From Calamus simplicifolius (taxonomy: Eukaryota; Streptophyta; Magnoliopsida; Arecales; Arecaceae), in NCBI GenBank assembly GCA_900491605.1, contig UESW01003879.1, forward strand, positions 1,492,872 through 1,556,871: a stretch of DNA of 64,000 nt, written 5' to 3'. The notes beneath the pieces were generated by a model that was not told the DNA's origin, did no database searches, and was given only the letters and a program-made list of their open reading frames with translations. The translations under genes and the position numbers were made by a program. How positions within the stretch are numbered: position 1 is the stretch's first letter; each line of letters opens with the position of its first letter. This document shows positions 11,101 to 23,100 of this stretch, piece by piece.

Positions 11101-14100
11101 CAATGGTGTTTAGGCTCATAATGAATTTTCGGTGAGTTTGGGACAGACGTTTAAGGGAGACATAGTAAGATAATGGATAGAGTGGTCGTTTGGTGCATTC
11201 TCTTGTGCCTTTTCTAACAGCAATGGGTATGTCTAAGTCTTCAATGGGGTCAGTAGGTGTCTCAATAGGCTGTAAAGACATGTCAGATCTTACGGGTATG
11301 TCTAAGTCTTCAATGGGGTCAGTAGATGTCTCAATAAGCTGTAAAGACATGTCAGATCTTACCTTGATTTCATTTCCAGAGTTTGGATCATTCTTGGACT
11401 TGTGTCAATTCAGGAACAGCCTTTCTCCTTGAATACACCTGAGAGAATCTTGTAGGGTTGTGACTGGCATTGATTAGGTCAAGAGAGACAGGAGATGACA
11501 CAGATTCAGTAGACTTGTTTCCAACTATGCTGGTTGGAAGATCAAGAGTTTGAAGTGGTTCAAAAATCTCAGAAGTCCTATCTTCTAACATGGAAATCTT
11601 CCCCTGAAGAGAGGACTTGGAGAAAAAAGGTGTATTTTCCACAAATGTGACATCAACAGAAATGTAGGTTTTTTTGGATGAAGGGTTATAACACTTGTAT
11701 CCTTTTTGAGTGGATAAGTAACCAAGAAAGGCACATTTGATGGCACGGGGATCTTGTTTGTTTCTATGCTGGCTGTGAACATGAACAAAGACAGTGCTGC
11801 CAAATACCCTAGGTATAAGGCCATTTGAGGTTCGAAAGTGAGGGTAGAAGCTATTGAGGGTCTCTATAGGACTCTTATTATTTAGCACATAGGAGGGAAG
11901 TCTGTTTATCATGTATGTGGCAGTGAGAGCAGCCTCACCCCAATAAGACTTGGGTACATTCCCTTGAAAGAGTAAGGCTCGAATGGTGTTGAGCAAATGT
12001 CCATTTTTCCTTTCAGCTACCCCATTTTGCTGGGGCATGTTGACACATGATGATTCATGGATAATATCTTGGGATTGGAAATAAGGTGATAGAACTTGAT
12101 TAAAGTAATCTCTAGCATTATCTATCCTAAAGCTTTTTATGGTAACTCCAAATTGGTTCTGAACCATTGAATGGAATGTTGGAATAACAAAGCTAACATC
12201 AGATTTGTGTTTGAGGAGGAATAGCCATGTAACTCGAGTGCAGTCATCAATGAAGGATACAAACTATCGAGCCCTAAAATATTAGGTATGTTGGAAGGGC
12301 CCCATATGTCACTATGGATCAAATGAAAAGGATAAGAACTGTGTTTATTGCTAATAGGAAAAGATACACGAGTATGTTTTGATGACTCACAAATATCACA
12401 ATGAAACTCAGAAATATCTAATCCTTAGAATAGTTGAGGAAACATAACTTGTAAAACCCTAAAAGATGGATGACCTAGGCGTAAATGATATAGCCAAATG
12501 ACATCTTTATTGGAAGAACTGAGAAAGGACAATGACAAATCATTCTTAACAGTTTGAGATGATTCAAGGATATAAAGGCCGCTACTTTCCTTAGCAAGTC
12601 CAATCCTCTTCCCCGATCCCTGATCCTGAAAAACACAATAAGAAGAGGAAAAAACAGCATAACATGTAAGGTCATAGTGATCTTATAAATGGAGATGAGG
12701 CTGGCTGATAGTTTTGGTACATGGAGGACATTTTTAAGGATAAGGATGGGTGTGATATATATATCCCGAACCCTGCAACAGTGGTTAAAGAGCCATTAGC
12801 CACTACAATTTTCCTGTTACCTGGGCATGGGGTATAGGTGTGGAAATGCTGAGGTGTAGGGGTCATATGGTCTGTGGCATCGGAGTCTATTATCCAAGAG
12901 TTTGTATAGGTGTTTTCGGTTTCTGTTACTTGGGCATTCATACAAAAAGAAAAAGAAGGTTTACCTGATAGAGTCAAAGAGCAAGCTCCAGAAGGCTTCT
13001 CAAGAGATCATAACAAACTCCTTAGCTTTCTAATTTCTTCATTATTGGCTGCAGTTTTGACCTTGATCTCATAAACTTATGCATCATCGTGGTCCTTTGA
13101 ATATGTGCGACGAACAAAGTCCCAAATCTCCTTTGCAGTTGTCAAAAACATGCATGTGTCGCTAATCAAGGGTTCCATGGAATCCCATAGCCACGACATT
13201 ATCATGGAGTCCTTCTCATCCCAGGTTTCAAACTTCGGATCATCCTTTGTTGGCCCGTTTCCGAGAAGATGGCTGAGCCTCCCCTTGTCTTCGAGGTATG
13301 TTCGGACAAATTGAGACCACTTGAGATAATTCTTCCCACTGAGCCTATAGGATGCTTGAATATTCTGTAAATCTCCAATTTTCTGAACAGAATTGGATTC
13401 TTCAGATGGGTTACGGATGCTAGAGGTTTCAGAGGTTGACATGGTCGATGGAAGAAATCTTGCAGCAATGAAGGCTGCTGGGATATGTAGAGAAATAGGC
13501 TCAAGGGAGCCGCAGCAATGAAGGCTGCGTGCAAAGGGATGAATGCGGAAAACCCTAGAGCTCTGATACCATGTAGAAGGCTGAAATTTTTATTCATTTT
13601 CCTTCAGTTTACAATCCTAGGAAATATATAGGAGATTACAAGATAAGAATAGGAAACTTAATCATTCTAAATCTGAAATCTATCTAATCAAATCCCTTAA
13701 TTTTAGGGAATGATTACAAGATAAGAATAGGAAACTTAATCATTCTAAATCTGAAATCTATCTAATCAAATCCCTTAATTTTAGGGAATTTAAATTCAAA
13801 CAGATTCTCCTAATCTATAGGGATATTTAACTAATTTTATTTATAGCTTATTTACACTTCAACATATTTTACTTGGCCCTGCCAAGGTGCGGAGATCGCT
13901 CGGCGTTGCCGAGGGTTTTTGATAGTTTACTTGGCCCTTACTGCAATTGTAGATTCAGGCGCTGACGGCCAAAGAGGATGGGGCTACGCGAGCGATGGAG
14001 GGGGCTCCCGAAGCCTGCAAATCGGCCACTCTCAAAGAGGGCGAGTCATGTTGCTCCAGTGTTGGTCGCTGTTGCACTTTTTCCTCTTCTCTGCGTTTTT

Positions 14101-17100
14101 TTTCGAGGATGCCTAATTCGAGGAAGTCTGGCAGACTTTCGAGGACATTCCATAAAAAGGGGGTCTGGCAGACTTTCAAGAACATTTACTTCGAAAGGGT
14201 CCGGCAGATCGGAGGGAGTCTAGTCCCAAGAAGGGAGCTTCTTGAGCGCCTCAATGTTATTAATGATCCTCTTCGATGAGGGGCGGAACTCTTCGTTTCC
14301 TGCAAGCGCCGATTAAGGTGGTGACGTGCGGCGAGTTTCCGCGAGTTAAAATTAATGGCCCGGGCGAGGTTGGAATACTCGCCAGTAGTAGTTTAAATAC
14401 GAATGGGGGATGCCGTCGTTAATCACATCTCCTGTTGACCTCCCTAAACTCAGGATAGCGGGATGGCTTCTGAGGATGGAAGGAGATCTGCTGGAGCGCC
14501 AGATAGCGGCGGTTGTGGCCACGGGGGCCGCCATTGGGCCGCACTATGGTGACCTTCGACGGGGAGGTCTTGGCATCACTCTTCGCAGACCACGAACGAC
14601 TTCAAAGGGCGGCTGAGCGATATTTGGCTGTTTCTACGAGAGAAATCGAGCTCCTTCGTCGAGCCAATAGCCGACTGGAGGGGAAAGTAGCATCCCTCCA
14701 ACGACAGATTGCCGAGTCAGCTTAGCAGCGTGGGGGGAGCTCAACAACTCCTGGAGAAGACGATAAGCCCCAGTGAGGGCTCTTGTACCTTTTTTCTTTC
14801 CTTTCTTGTTGTCCTTTTTCTAATAATGAATGAAAGGAGGAATTTTCGTAACTTTTGTGCCTGCTGCTTTCTTCAAAACGTTTATTTTCATCGCTCGGTC
14901 TTGGCCGAGGTTTTTAAGAGATGCACTTCGGCTTTGGCCGAGGCTTTTAATAAGCAACGCACTTCGGCTTTGGCCGAGGCTTTTAATAAGCAACGCACTT
15001 CATCGTTGACCGAGGCTTTTACGCTTCGGCGCCGGCCGGGCTTATAAGCTGCCCGAATCCAGTCAAAATTTTCTTCGCCCTTCGGTCCGACTGGGGCTTG
15101 TAAGCTGCCCGAATCCGCCGAAGTTTTCTTCATCACTTGGTCCGGCCGAGGCTTGTAAGCTGCCCGAATCCGGTCGAAGTTTTCTTCGCCCTTCGGTCCG
15201 GTCGGAGCTTGTAAGCTGCCCGAATCCGGCCGAAGTTTTCTTCATCACTTGGTTCGGCCGGGGCTTGTAAGCTGCCCGAATCCGGTCAAAGTTTTCTTCG
15301 CCCTTCGGTCTGGCCGGAGCTTGTAAGCTGCCCGAATCCGATCGAAGTTTTCTTCGTCCTTCGGTCCGACCGGGGCTTGTAAGCTGCCCGAATTCGACCA
15401 AAGTTTTCTTCTCCCTTCGGTCCTGCCGGGGCTTGTAAGCTACCCGAATCCGATCGAAGGCTTGGAGATCACTTGGTCCCTAGTCATACTAGGGGTGCTT
15501 GGACATACCAAGTCTTTGTTGAGTAGGGCTCAGCCCAGCCGAGGTTCGGAGATTTCCTATTTAAAGGGATAGCTCGGTTGTGCCGAGAATCGGTAAGTGG
15601 CGTCTATTTTTCATTATGACTTTTGGAGGAGTAATCGTGGTGACCATGCCACGAATCATAGAAGCAATATGCCGACACAAATTAATGGGGCGAGTCTATA
15701 GAAAGCGTACTCTACTGATGATATATGCGGAGGTTGTCTGAATTCCACGTCGGGGAATAGATTTCCCGCTCAGATCCTGGAGCTTGTAGGTGCCAGGTCC
15801 GATGACTTCGCCACTTGATAGGGCCTTCCCAGTTCGGAGACAGCTTTCCTTGTTCTAATGGTTTGAAGATGGATGCTTTCCGGAGGACGAGATCGCCGGG
15901 TGCGAAGAATTTTCCTTTGACTCTAGAGGTGGTAGCGAGCCACTCTTTGCTGATATGTAGCTACCTTGATTCGAGCTTTCTCTCTGATTTCTTTCACCAG
16001 GTCAAGATTGGTGGAGCTGCTCGTCGTTAGCCTCCTCCGAGTAGTTCTTCACCCACGGGGAAGGGAGTCCTATCTCCACAGGGATGACGACTTCCGTGCC
16101 GAATGCCATCTGGAATGGAGTCTTGCTAGTGGGGATTCTCTGGGTGGTGCGGTAGGCCCATAAGACATGATAAAGCTCATCCGCCCATCTCCTCGGGCTC
16201 TGGCAAGCCGAGCCTTGATCCCTTGAAGCAGGGTCCGGTTAGTTACATCGGCTTCTCCATTGGCTTGCGGATGCCCTACCGATGTAAGGCGGTGGCAGAT
16301 CCCATGCTCCTCGTAGAAACCTCAAACTTTGGGTTATCAAATTGCTTGCCATTGTCAGTGATGATGGTATGCAAGAGGCCAAAGCAACAAATAATGGATC
16401 TCCACATGAAGTCTCTGACCCGAGCTTCGGTTATTTGGGCAATTGCCTCGGCCTCCACCCACTTGGTGAAGTAGTCGATGGTGACAAACAAAAACTTTCT
16501 CTATCCAGTTGCGAGGGGAAAAGGGCCAAGGATGTCCATACCCCACTTTGCAAAGGGCCATGCGGAGGAAATAGGGACCAAACTGGCAGAGGGGAGCCTT
16601 TGGATATTAGAATGCCTCTGACAAGGGTCGCAAGCTCGGACGAGATCGTCGGCATCCTTTTGCATGGTGGGCCAATAATACCCCTGGCGCAGCACCTTGT
16701 GGCATAAGGATCGGCTTCCTAGATGGTTGCCGCAAATTCCCTTATGTACCTCCCGGAGAGCATAATCAGCTTCGGATGGGCGAAGGCACTTGAGTAGCGG
16801 CATGGTCAGCTGGGAGCGACTTAAGATACTTTAATATGGGGTCGAACCAGGATGCTTCGGCCTCGACCTGCATCACTTGGTCGGTCTCCGTGATGCTAGG
16901 CTTTTCCAGAATCTCTAGCTCTGCTCGGAATCCATCGATTCCATTGTTGCTAGCCGAGACAATAGATCGGCGTGTGCATTCTCGGATCTTGGGACCTGTA
17001 TGATTTCAAATTCAGAGAAGTGGGAAAGTAAGCTTTGCACTTGTTGGAGATACCGAATCATGTTCGGCTCCCGGGCCTCGAACTCGCCCCGCATGTGACC

Positions 17101-20100
17101 GACTACCAATTGAGAGTCGGTAAAGGCATTCAGCTTCTTTACTTTAAGGTCGCGGACGATTCGGAGTCCAGCGAGCAGAGCTTCATATTCGGCTTCATTA
17201 TTGGAGGCTGGGAAGGAGAAGCGAACGCCGTACTCGAAGGTCACCCCTCTGGGCTGGTGAGGACTAAGCCAGCGCCGGAGCCATTGGCATTAGACGATCT
17301 GTCAACATGGAACAGCCACAGGGCGTCTGATCTCGGGTGCTCAGAGGAGTCCGGAGTGGAGCCATCTTCCGGGATAGTACATTCGAGGAGGAAATCAGCT
17401 AGAACTTGGGCTTTGATGGCCGGGCGAGGTTGGTATCGGATGTCGTGTTCGCTTAGCTCGACTGCCCATTTAGCCATTCTCCCTGATGTCTCCGGACGGG
17501 GGTTGGTCGGTTAAGACCGTCACTGAATGCGCCTGGAAATACGGTCGCAGCCTCCGAACCGACGTTACCAGGGCCAAAACCAACTTCTCGATCCAGGAGT
17601 ATCTTGTCTCGGCGTCTCGTAGCAGTTTGCTGACATAATAAATCGGCTTTTGGGTCTTGTTCTCTTCTCTGACCAACACTGAGCCAACTGCGCCTTATGA
17701 AACTGCTAAGTACAAGAACAACATTTCCCCCGGATTCGGACTGCTGAGGAGGGGTGGAGAGCCGAGATATCTCTTGAGGTCCTCGAACGATTTTTGACAC
17801 TCGGGAAACCATTGGAAATTCTTGGCTAATCGGAGAGCTTTAAAGAAAGGAAGGCATCTCTCAGCCGACCGAGCCACGAAGCGGTTGAGGGCCGCGATCC
17901 TTGCAGTCATGCGCTGGACCTCTTTGACAGACGCTGGGGGTGCCATTTGCCGAAGGGCTTGAATCTTCTGCGGATTGGCCTCAATGCCCCACTGAGAAAC
18001 CATGAAACCCATAAACTTCTCAGAATTGATGCCGAAGGCACACTTAGTTGGGTTGAGCTTCATCCAATATTTTCGGAGCGTCGCGAAGCTCTCAGAGAGA
18101 TCCTTAATATGCTGGGATGCTTCTTTGCTTTTGACCAGCATGTCGTCAACATATACCTTCATGTTTCGACCAATTTACTCCTTGAAGACCTTATTAACCA
18201 GCCTTTGGTAAGTAGCACCTGCATTTTTCAGATCAAAAGGCATGACACGGTAACAATAAGTACCTCGGTCGGTTATGAAGGCAGTCTTTTCTTCATCCTC
18301 GGGCGCCATTCGGATTTGGTTGTAGCTCGAATATGCGTCTATGAAGGTCAGCATCCGATGACCTGAAGTAGCATCCACGAGCTGATCGATCCGAGGGAGA
18401 GGAAAGTTGTCCTTTGGGCACGCTTTATTGAGGTCGGTGAAGTCGATGCAGATCCGCCATTTACCGTTCGACTTCTTCACCATGACAACATTTGACAGCC
18501 AGTTGGGATAGTTTACCTTCCGAATGAAATTTGCCTTGATGAGCTTGTCAACTTCTTCTTCAATTGCCTTCTGTCGCTCAGGGGCGAAGCTCCTTTTCTT
18601 CTGCTTCACGGGCCGGAACATCTCATCCACATTAAGACGGTGGACGAGAACGTCCGGACTGATCCCCGGCATATCAGAAGTGGACCAGGCGAAGACATCA
18701 GCATTCCTTCGGAGAAAGTCGATCAGCTCCAACCGGGGTTTCTCCTTCAGAAGCGACCCAATCTTTATGGTTTGGTCGGGCCGAGCTTCGTTCAGCGGTA
18801 CCTCTTCCAGCTCTTCGACTGGTTCTCCTCGTTGCTCGGCAAAGTCCTCCCGAGCGTCTAGCCCATCAACCTCGGGTAGTTTGGATTGAAGGCTGGTGAT
18901 GAAGCATTGCCGAGCTACAATTTGGTTTCCTCGAACTACTCCCACTCCCCATCTTGTAGGGAACTTCATTGCTAGATGCGGGATGGAGACAGCAGCTCCA
19001 AGGGACATCAGGCTAGGTCTCCCGAAGATTGCATTGTAGGGCGACCGAAGTTTGGTCACCAGAAAATCTGTGTGAACAGTGGCAACGCGAGGCCAAGTTT
19101 CCGCGCGGACCGTCAAGGTCACAACCCCCTCTGGGGTGATAACATTGCTGGTGAACCCCATTAGGGTGGAGTCCACGGCTCGGAGATTCTCCACGAGTAA
19201 TTTCATCTTCACAAATACATCGAGATACAAAACATTGACATAGCTCCCACTATCAATAAGGATTCGGTCTACATCATAATTGTTCAGATTGAGAGATACA
19301 ACTAACGCATCGTCATGCGGGAACTGTATCTTCTGGAGGTCGTTGTCGGAGAAGGAGAGCTCATTAGTCTGCGCTCTCTTTGGCGTTGAACTTCTTCATC
19401 GTCTTGCCAGCTCAACGGACTACCAACCATCTTGATCACATTGATGTGGCCAGCGACCGGAGGATTCGGAGGAGGAGGCTGTTGGGGCTCGGGCTGGCGG
19501 TCACCCCTGTTCCTTGGTCGGGCGCTCTCCTGAATTGATCCAGCCTACCCCGCTGGATGAGCCTCTCAATTTTGTTCTTCAGCTGCTAGCACTCCTCGGT
19601 GTCGTGGCCATGGTCCCGATGGTAGCGGCAATATTTGGTGGGGTCTCTCCGGGCCGCATTCCCTCGAAGAGAAGGTGGTCGAGGGAGTTGATGCTCTATC
19701 TCCATGAGGACCTTCGCCCTTGGGGCAGTGAGCGGGGTGAACCGGTTGAACCTCCTAAGCGGGCTTCGGGTGCGGTTCCTTGGCGGCGGTGGAGGAACCC
19801 TTTGGCGGCGAGGTGGGCTCGGCTGGCGGGCAGATCGGTGCTTGTCCGAGCCCTTGGACTCATTCTTCCTTGTCAGCTCGATGCAGGCAGCTCTCTGCGA
19901 TTCTTCGACTCTGGCGTACTTGTCCTCCAGGGCCATCATATCGGAGAGGTTCGGAGGGTAACTGACCTCCAACGCCAGGTAAAAGTCACTCTCCTTTAAA
20001 ACTCCGCCCGCCAGGGCGAACATGGCCACCTCATGATTAAGGTGGTCCACCTCCAGCATGGTCGTATTGAAACGGCCGAGATATATCTTCAAGGACTCCC

Positions 20101-23100
20101 CCTCTCTCTGCTTAACCTCAGAGAGAGAGTCAGACCTCCGCCGGTGGCGACGGCTGCTAACGAACTGGCTGATGAAGAGGCAGGTCAGCTCGTCAAATGA
20201 ATTGACGGAACCTGGTTTTAAGGCATTAAACCAGGTCCGAGCGGACCCTCGGAGGGTGGAAGGGAAGGCGCGGCAGAGGATCGCATCTGATGCCCCGTGG
20301 AACATCATGATCGATCGGAAGCTACTGAGGTGGTCGTCGGGATCGGAGGATCCATGATAGGGCTCGATGGCGGGTAACTTGACGTGGGAGGGAATCACTT
20401 CCTCCATGATTTCCTTTGAAAAGGGAATGCCCTGCTCCGCCTTATGCTGAAGCAGATGGGCTTGCTTGGCGGCATCCAACTCCTGACGCATCTCTCGGAG
20501 TTGTCGGCGGATCTCCTCTTCAGGCATAGCAGGAGGAGCTGGACGAGAAGAATCCTGAGATGGTGTCAAGTCATGACGAGAGAACATCGGAGAAAGGGAT
20601 CGGGTCCGCCGAGATCTGGGAAGATCCTTGCCACAGACCCCTTAAGGGATGGCTCAGCTCCCTTAGGATGACGAAGGGGGTCCGCGACCCCATGCGGGCC
20701 GAAAGAAGAGATCACTGGATGAACAGAGGCCGCGTTCTCTTCAGGAAGGTGCGGAGCAGGTGCAGCTAGACGGGGAGCTTCAAAGCGCCCCTGGACCAGA
20801 TGGGCCAGAGCCTGGACCTGCTGAACCAGTGAGGCAAACTAGTCCTGGGTCACTGGGGCCGCTGGTGGTGATGGAGTCTTAACTGGTGGTGGTGGCGGCG
20901 CTACACTGCTCACCGGATCAGGTCTTTGGGAAGCGACCTGGTCCCGGGGTTCAGAAGCAGCCTTTCTTCGATTTTCCATGGGAGAGGTTCTCTTCAAGAT
21001 CGAGACCCTTATCTCCTGGATCACAAGTTTATAAGACTTGAGGGCCCTTCCTCTAGCGCCAATTTGTTGCTGCTGAAATCTGTCCTCCGACTTGGGCGTG
21101 ATCGAGCTTCAAGGTGGGCTCCCTCCTGGACAGACCTGCAAAACAGTCCTCACGCGAGAGGCGTTGGGGGTGGCCCTCCGCGGAAGACCCTCCGACGCTC
21201 AAGTCAACGGAGATCAGCGATCAACAAATATGAGGAGAAGGCACTCACTGAAGAGTCTCTCCAGGGTGGCCCTTCGAGAGCTCCGAGCGGAGCATTAATG
21301 GCGAGAAGGGGTGAGCAGAGGTAGATAAAGAGTGAGCCAGTGGAACAAGTGCGCATACCTGGGAAGTCGGAAGACGGTCGTATTTATAGAGGATCACCTG
21401 ATTCCTTGGAGGCATCGTGGGTCCGAAAGTCGTTAGGATTCGAATCCAGTTTGTTATGATGTCAGTAAGATTCGTATCTTGTTGGTTAGAGGATCGACGG
21501 CTGGGAGAGCTGGTTGATGTCTTGAGATTCGGCGATTGTGTAGGCTCCAGGGCTCTAGGTTACCCTCGGGTATGATTTTTGTTTGGAATCTTACGGATTT
21601 AAGCTCTCCCGCGCGGGATTCCACAGAGGCGCTTGAGTGCTCGGGCCTGGCCGGGGCATAAGAATAACTAGGACCAGGACCGAGGTATAAGGATAACTCG
21701 GCTGGCAAGGCATGGTGAATAGCTCGGCTGGCGAGGCATGGTGAATAGCTCGGCTAGGACCGAGGTATGGCGAATAGCTCGGCTAGGACCGAGGTATGGT
21801 GGATAGCTCGGCTGGCAAGACACGGCGAATAGCTCGGCTAGGACCGAGGTATGGTGGATGACTCATTTCTAACAGGCATCGCACAGCAAGTAAGAGCCAA
21901 GATTCAGGGTTGATCCTAACCTCTTGCACAATTATTAACGCGATGGCGATTTCACCCCTCAACAATAAGCATAATGGTCAAAAGCTAACATAGAAATCAT
22001 TTCTTTGTATAACTTCACTTGGTCATTTGAAAAGGAGCCATGATTAAGGTTACAAATTAATTGAAAGGAAAAATAAATTATAGATAGATTAACATAATGG
22101 AAATTGTTTTGATTATTATGACTTAAGGTTAGCCAAACCATCTCAAACCAAGTGGTTTGGGGCGAATCGACTGCATAGGCCTGAAATTGGGATGGTTCGG
22201 CCTGATGGTTTGGTGTAAATGATTAACCGCTTATACCGACCCCGTGTGCATATTGAACTGAACCACCTGATTTGACTCAATTCGGGCTAGTTCATGGTTG
22301 GGTCTTCTGTTCCACTTGATTGACATGCCATCGGTTTAGTGCAATACATTTTATATCAGTCCGGTACTGAAATAATATTGGTTTCCCATAAGATGAACCT
22401 TGTTATAACTAAACTGCATCAAATGATTTGATTGATGCAAGACAACCCTAGGGAAGCTTAAAATGCAATACCAATACAAACAATGCTATGATGATGCAAG
22501 CCTAAACCTTATGCAATATGATGACCAAAGTTTGTCATACTGGAGACTGGTATCATTTTCGTATTGGATCAATATGGCTTGGTATGGGGCATATTATACT
22601 GAATTGGTAGGTATCGATCAAGTGAACTCGGAGGCCTCAATTCATGAACTACCCCATATCAAGCCAAAACGGATGGTTCAATACAGTATGGGGTGGTTTA
22701 GTACTGTTTGGGGTCGGTACAAAGTCGGTATAGGGCAGTTTCGGATGGTTTAGAGTGGTTTGTGCCAATACAAGACAATTCATCACCTATATTGAACTGA
22801 ACCATTGAACTGTACCAGTTACGGAACTAGTTGGTATAATTTGACCTCTTCTACTTGGTTCGTTATAATTTAGCCATCCTTGATGATGACAAGTTAATGA
22901 ATCTAACATTAAATATGAAACAAATGGATTAAAAAATTAATTCAAAACATAAATTCTATGCAAGATGAAACATACGAGCAAAGTTTTAAATCTCATGGGA
23001 CGGGGTTATCTTGGCTTTTCCATAGAATGGAATGCATTGCCGTTCCATCTTGTCTCGATACTTGGGTCAGGGGTTATCCCAAGATGCCTCGATTGGGATG

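Larger units (their letters stand above)
9265..13864 (-). mobile_element. Ty1/copia LTR retrotransposon nested in the gypsy element
   Basis: 4.6 kb element with LTRs of 294 bp (9265-9558) and 293 bp (13572-13864), TSD TATTT, a primer-binding site complementary to initiator tRNA-Met, and a polypurine tract. It lies on the - strand, the same orientation as its gypsy host. Domain order gag, protease, integrase, RT, RNase H is the defining copia order. Frames are interrupted by stops and frameshifts, so it is defective. LTRs are close to identical with a few differences, indicating an insertion later than that of the gypsy host. I do not assign a copia lineage. Confidence 0.95.
3100..21961 (-). 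mobile_element. Ty3/gypsy LTR retrotransposon, Tat-lineage-like, with antisense ORFs; interrupted by a copia element
   Basis: The element lies antisense to MED15 inside its intron. LTRs begin TGTTG and end CAACA, and are flanked by ATAAG on both sides. In element orientation the order is 5' LTR (21065-21961), primer-binding site, gag, protease (DSG), RT (YVDD), RNase H, a second RNase H-like segment, integrase, a tandem-repeat region, genes on the opposite strand, a polypurine tract and the 3' LTR (3100-4020). Without the 4.6 kb copia insertion the element is about 14.3 kb. Large size, a second RNase H and an antisense extra ORF between integrase and the 3' LTR are established traits of plant Tat-lineage elements. 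The LTRs differ at many mainly transition positions, so the insertion is not recent. All frames carry stops or frameshifts, so it is non-autonomous now. Confidence 0.92.

Noticed and set aside
14888..15401. Periodic - strand open frames (SGSLQAP / GRRKL repeats)
   Set aside because: They follow the 56-bp tandem DNA repeat, show no domain, and change frame between the two copies.
15035..15465. Array resembling a CRISPR locus
   Set aside because: The units are homogeneous throughout with no unique spacers, and the context is a plant retrotransposon.
9265..21961. Endogenous pararetrovirus
   Set aside because: Both elements have LTRs, TSDs, tRNA primer sites and integrases, with domain orders of copia and gypsy; no movement or coat protein region was seen.
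22463..22753. 96-codon frame repeated at 61880-62170
   Set aside because: Identical in both copies only because the whole segment is duplicated; composition follows the GGTA/TACC repeat and there is no motif.
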